Shown: piece by piece, positions 60,263 to 64,000 of the stretch | Position numbering within the stretch: position 1 is the stretch's first letter | Layout: the number at the start of each line of letters is the position of its first letter | The notes under the pieces: model-generated | What the model was told of the DNA's origin: nothing | Seen by the model: only the letters and a program-made list of their open reading frames with translations | Databases searched by the model: none | Made by a program: the position numbers and the translations under genes | From: Dermatophagoides farinae | Taxonomy: Eukaryota > Arthropoda > Arachnida > Sarcoptiformes > Pyroglyphidae | Direction: 5' to 3' | NCBI RefSeq assembly: GCF_024713945.1 | Contig: NC_134683.1 | Coordinates: 4,093,501 to 4,157,500 of the forward strand | DNA length: 64,000 bases

Positions 60263-63200
60263 CTAGTGGATTGCAACAATGAACATCACACGAAAAGTAA
60301 TTGATAGGACAAAAATCGAATTAATATAGTGATGAAATGACGAAGAAGAAGAAGATGACCTTTGCCATACTGTCATGGCTTCCTGTTGACAATTTTGATT
60401 ACATAGGTCTTCATTACGAAGATCGATAATCGATACGGAAGACGATATCGATGTAATGTTGGATAAAACAACATTTTTGGAGCTACTTTGTTGTTGTTGG
60501 CGTTCAGGATGGTGATAACATGAAGGCCTAGCACATCGACTTAACGATAATTTGGCTTTAGCATGAATAGCTGCTTCGACATTGATGCTTTTCATTTCGG
60601 TGAATACTTCACGCATCCATTGACTGATCCAAAGCAGGTTGCAATCACAAACAAGTGGATTATTTTCAAGAATGATACCACCTGAATGAAATGAAAAGAA
60701 CAAAATTAGTAATACCATTTGGATGATGGTTAAATACTTACCTAATAATTGCCGTGATTGCCATGTTTTCCATGAATGTCGATAATTATCAATGTTGGTG
60801 AAAAAGACTGAAGGACTAACCGTACGAAGAAGATTGCCCCTCAGATCGATAGTTATGTAACGAATATCGGCCAAATATCGAAGTAATGAATCAGGTAAAT
60901 GTCTAACACTTGTATTTGTTATTCTCACAATCAGATCATTAGCATTGTTCAATCCTGTATCAGCAAATAATCAGAAAAAAAATTGTTTGACATGTTTCCG
61001 ACACACACACACATAATAGACAGACACTTACCTTGAAATGCATCCGGCACTATGACGGCTAAATTATGGCCCGTTATAACAAGTTCTCGTAATTTACCAC
61101 CAAAAGCCCATTGTATTTGATGTGAAAGTGTTGGTTCGCGAACATCAACAACAATTGTTTGAAGTGAATCACATTTAGATAGAATATCTTGTAAACGAAA
61201 CGAACGAATCTGTGGATATGTACTTATTTTCAACGACAATATTTGACTGCACAAAAAAAGAATATGAATCGAGCATGAAATGAAACGGTAAAAAAAAAGA
61301 AATTTCAATTTCCGGAACATTAGACAACTAGTTAACAAGAAATGAATAAAGATACCTTTGATAGATGAAAATTCTGGAATCAATGTATTGGAGATTCAGT
61401 CCACGAATATCTAAATGGCGAAGATATTTTAAACCGGCAAAACTAAGCGAATCAAGTATATCGATTGGATTGTTACGAAGTGAAAGCCATTGTAATCTGG
61501 TCACATATTTCCAGATATGTTTCGGCACTTCACGTAGTTGATTAATGGCCAGATTCAATTGACGAACATTACGACTACGAGACAGTAGACGGCTTGCTAT
61601 ATGTGAAATATTATTGCCACTCAAATCGAGTGTATGTAAATAAGGAAGGTTCAATTCACCAAGGTTTAGTTCGTCTAATGATGTGGCCATGTTGTTCACA
61701 TGACTTAATCGTAGTACAGATAACGATGGAGAATCCGTGCTCAACCAATCGAATGTTTTTCTTCCGTTCACATGGATATTCAATGGGTTATGATCCAGAT
61801 CTAATCGTTGCAGGTGACTGATTAAACGGGCAGCTTTCAAAGTGCCAATTGCAGTAGCATAATCAAACGATTGAATTTGATTGTTTGACAAAATTAATTC
61901 ATTAAGATTGTCACAATAAACAATACGTTCCGGTAGTGTACGAAGCAGGTTATTAGATAAATCTAGATATTTGAGCGTTGTTCCGATACCAAAGCATCGA
62001 TCGATCGGTGATTGACCTTTGTCATCATCAAGCGTGAGTCGATTATTGGCCAGATTTAATGTAACGATGGACGTGCGATCCCATAGATTGGCCGGTATCC
62101 ATTGGATCTGATTGTCATTCAAATGTAGCGATTTAAGTCGCGAACAACGAACAAACAGCCGATAAAATCGAGCCAAATCTTTGATAAGATTATGCTGTAA
62201 GCTCAATGTTTGTATGACAAATGAAGCTTTTCGACTGTTGTTGTTGTTGTCCACTGTTGTTGTCAATGTTTTATTGTCGTCATCAACATCATCACCATCA
62301 TCATCATCGGGATCGAGCTGTAGGTCGACGATGTAATTATGATTGAGCGATAGTGACTGTAATTGAGCACAATAACCGACCCCGAACAGATGTAGGGGTA
62401 AGCGGCGAATTAAGTTATGATTAGCTAACATTGACAAAGTTTTGCCACAAAATTGTTTGAGAAAACGAGGCCTCAATTGTTCAATTTGATTGGCCGATAA
62501 ATCGAGAACACGTACAGCCAATGTTTGTTCGCGTTGATTACGATGATGATGATGATGATGATGAGCCGTGTTTGCCCAATTTTTGTTGTTGTTGCTGTTG
62601 ATGTTGTTTGTCGTTGTGATGGCTGAATTTTGACAATTTGCCAAAGTTTTTATTTGATTATTCGATACATTCAAATAGAGAGCAAATTGGTCTCCATCAT
62701 CACCATCACCGACATTGTTGTCGTCGTCGTTAGCATCGTTAGTGGAGAATGCTGCGGGCTGCCGTATCTGAAGGAATGGATCGATCGACAAACATTCAAG
62801 TCGATTACCATCGAGCAATAATGTCAAAGAATTACTTTCATTAGCCATATTGACAAAAGTTCCCGGTTCTATGTAATTAATTTGATTGCGAGATAAAACC
62901 AGTGACTGTAGTCGAGGCAACTCATTGAATGCTCCTGAATCAAGACGTTCGATTCGATTGAAATAAAGGGTTAGACTTTCCAGTTTAGCTAGACGAGCAA
63001 ATGAATCTCGATGTATTCTTGTCAGGTGATTATAACTCACAATCACCGATTGTAAATGTTTGGCTTCACTAAGTCGATTTGCCGCTATTGAATCGATATG
63101 ATTATTCTGTAAATCTAGATGTTTGATACCCGGAAATAGATGAATCAAGTGGCTAGGAATCCAACGTAATTCATTGAAATCAAATTGTAGCCATTTGACA

Positions 63201-64000
63201 TGAGAAAATTTTGTTTCGCTAGTGTTTGTGTCGGTCCAATCGACGTTGGCCAATGAACTAAGGTCAAGAAATTGTAATCGATTCATATATTGAGCTAATT
63301 GAACTGGTTGAATTTGAAGCAAACGATTTCCACCAAGCCGTAGTTCATTCAATTGGCGACAAGCACGGAAAGCATCGGCTGATAAATAAACTAGGTTATT
63401 TTTCGATAATGTCAATGATTTCAAACGGGGGCCACACCAACCAACCAAATCATCACTATCCAAACGGCTTATAGCATTGTCATGTAGATTTAGTTTGACT
63501 AGATTTCGAAGCGTATTGAAAGCAGCTGTAGGCATTTGTTCAATAAGATTTTGGGAAAGATCAAGCACTTCTAGTGTTTTAGACGAAGCGCCAAATGCAT
63601 CGGGCGGATCGATCGTTTGAATTCGGTTATTTTTCATGAGAAGCTGTCTCAATCCGATCAATTCACGGAAGGCGATCGGATATTTGTCGATTAGATTGTA
63701 ATTAACATCTAACACTTTCAATGATCGAGCGGTGGGCCCATCAAATGTAGCCGTATGTGAAAGACCGGCGCTCGATAACCGATTATTCGAGATGGAAAGC
63801 TTGTCCAATCGAATCGAACGAAATAAATCAGGTCCAAGTGATTGAATGAAATTGAAATCCAGATAGAGCTGTTCGATTCGAAGCTCTTCATCTACATCTA
63901 TGGATTCATTCAAGTTCGTTCGGCTGTCATCAACATCATTGTTCCAGCTGGAATATTTCCCTAAATGGCCGGTTGTGAATCGAGTACTATTATTCTCATT
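60263..64000 (-). CDS. Chaoptin-like leucine-rich repeat surface protein, C-terminal part, partial
   Basis: Four exons seen: 64000 (open to the edge) -61356, 61246-61032, 60954-60742, 60681-60263. Introns are 109, 77 and 60 bp, all GT/AG with matching phases. The first exon is almost wholly leucine-rich repeats of the LxxLxLxxNxIxxI form, some two dozen or more, with two low-complexity insertions (polyAsn/His near 62600-62520, Asp-rich near 62310). The last exon has a C-terminal LRR cap (NPLVCDCNLLW...C...C), a Ser run and a short hydrophobic end (INSIFVLSITFRVMFIVAI), which fits a GPI-anchor signal. Length and layout resemble Drosophila chaoptin, an adhesion protein of photoreceptor membranes, and related LRR proteins. 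The N-terminus is outside the window. GC and repeat content of this gene look more normal than the rest. Confidence 0.8.

Overview
This window looks like nuclear DNA of a small arthropod, most likely an astigmatid (dust or scab type) mite. It is very AT-rich and crowded with ATG/CAT, CAA/TTG, CA/TG and GA microsatellites. Most introns are tiny (about 60-110 bp, GTAAGT...AG). The gene content also fits: an arthropod mask/ANKHD1 gene, a DEG/ENaC channel, a chaoptin-like LRR protein, a cholinesterase-like adhesion molecule and a small ML-domain protein of the group-2 mite allergen/NPC2 type. The species assignment is an inference. Gene models were built by hand by joining reading frames at splice sites and checking phase. 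Where I say the phases close, the exon lengths sum to whole codons.

Left part (1-31 kb). The 3' end of a mask/ANKHD1 gene (KH domain plus a long Q/N/S-rich tail) converges on a five-exon, minus-strand, single-pass membrane protein with hemopexin-like repeats, whose two long introns (about 3.8 kb each) account for 7.3-15.2 kb. A 5.9 kb gap with no visible gene leads to a plus-strand catalytically dead esterase-like membrane protein carrying two single-base reading-frame breaks. It converges on three tandem intronless TLC-domain (ceramide-synthase-like) genes on the minus strand. These are followed by a three-exon DEG/ENaC channel and a low-complexity hypothetical ORF, also minus.

Middle (32-57 kb). 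A 16.7 kb stretch holds microsatellites, inverted repeats and no convincing gene. After it come a three-exon secreted ML-domain protein and two tandem genes for about 118-aa charged helical proteins of unknown family, all minus strand, then another 4 kb without a visible gene.

Right part (57-64 kb). An orphan 428-aa single-exon ORF lies just upstream of what I consider the most interesting gene here: an intact 264-codon ORF whose conserved blocks resemble the nucleoprotein of phenuivirus/tenuivirus-type negative-strand RNA viruses. It appears to have its own TATA box, a spliced 5' leader and a poly(A) signal, as if the host had domesticated it. It converges on a chaoptin-like LRR gene that runs off the right edge.

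A 20-bp element with core AGTGCTGCCATCT, resembling the reverse complement of the CTCF consensus, occurs three times in the same orientation just beyond gene 3' ends (4651, 48743, 60047). Two copies lie exactly between the poly(A) signals of convergent genes, so I propose them as candidate boundary elements.
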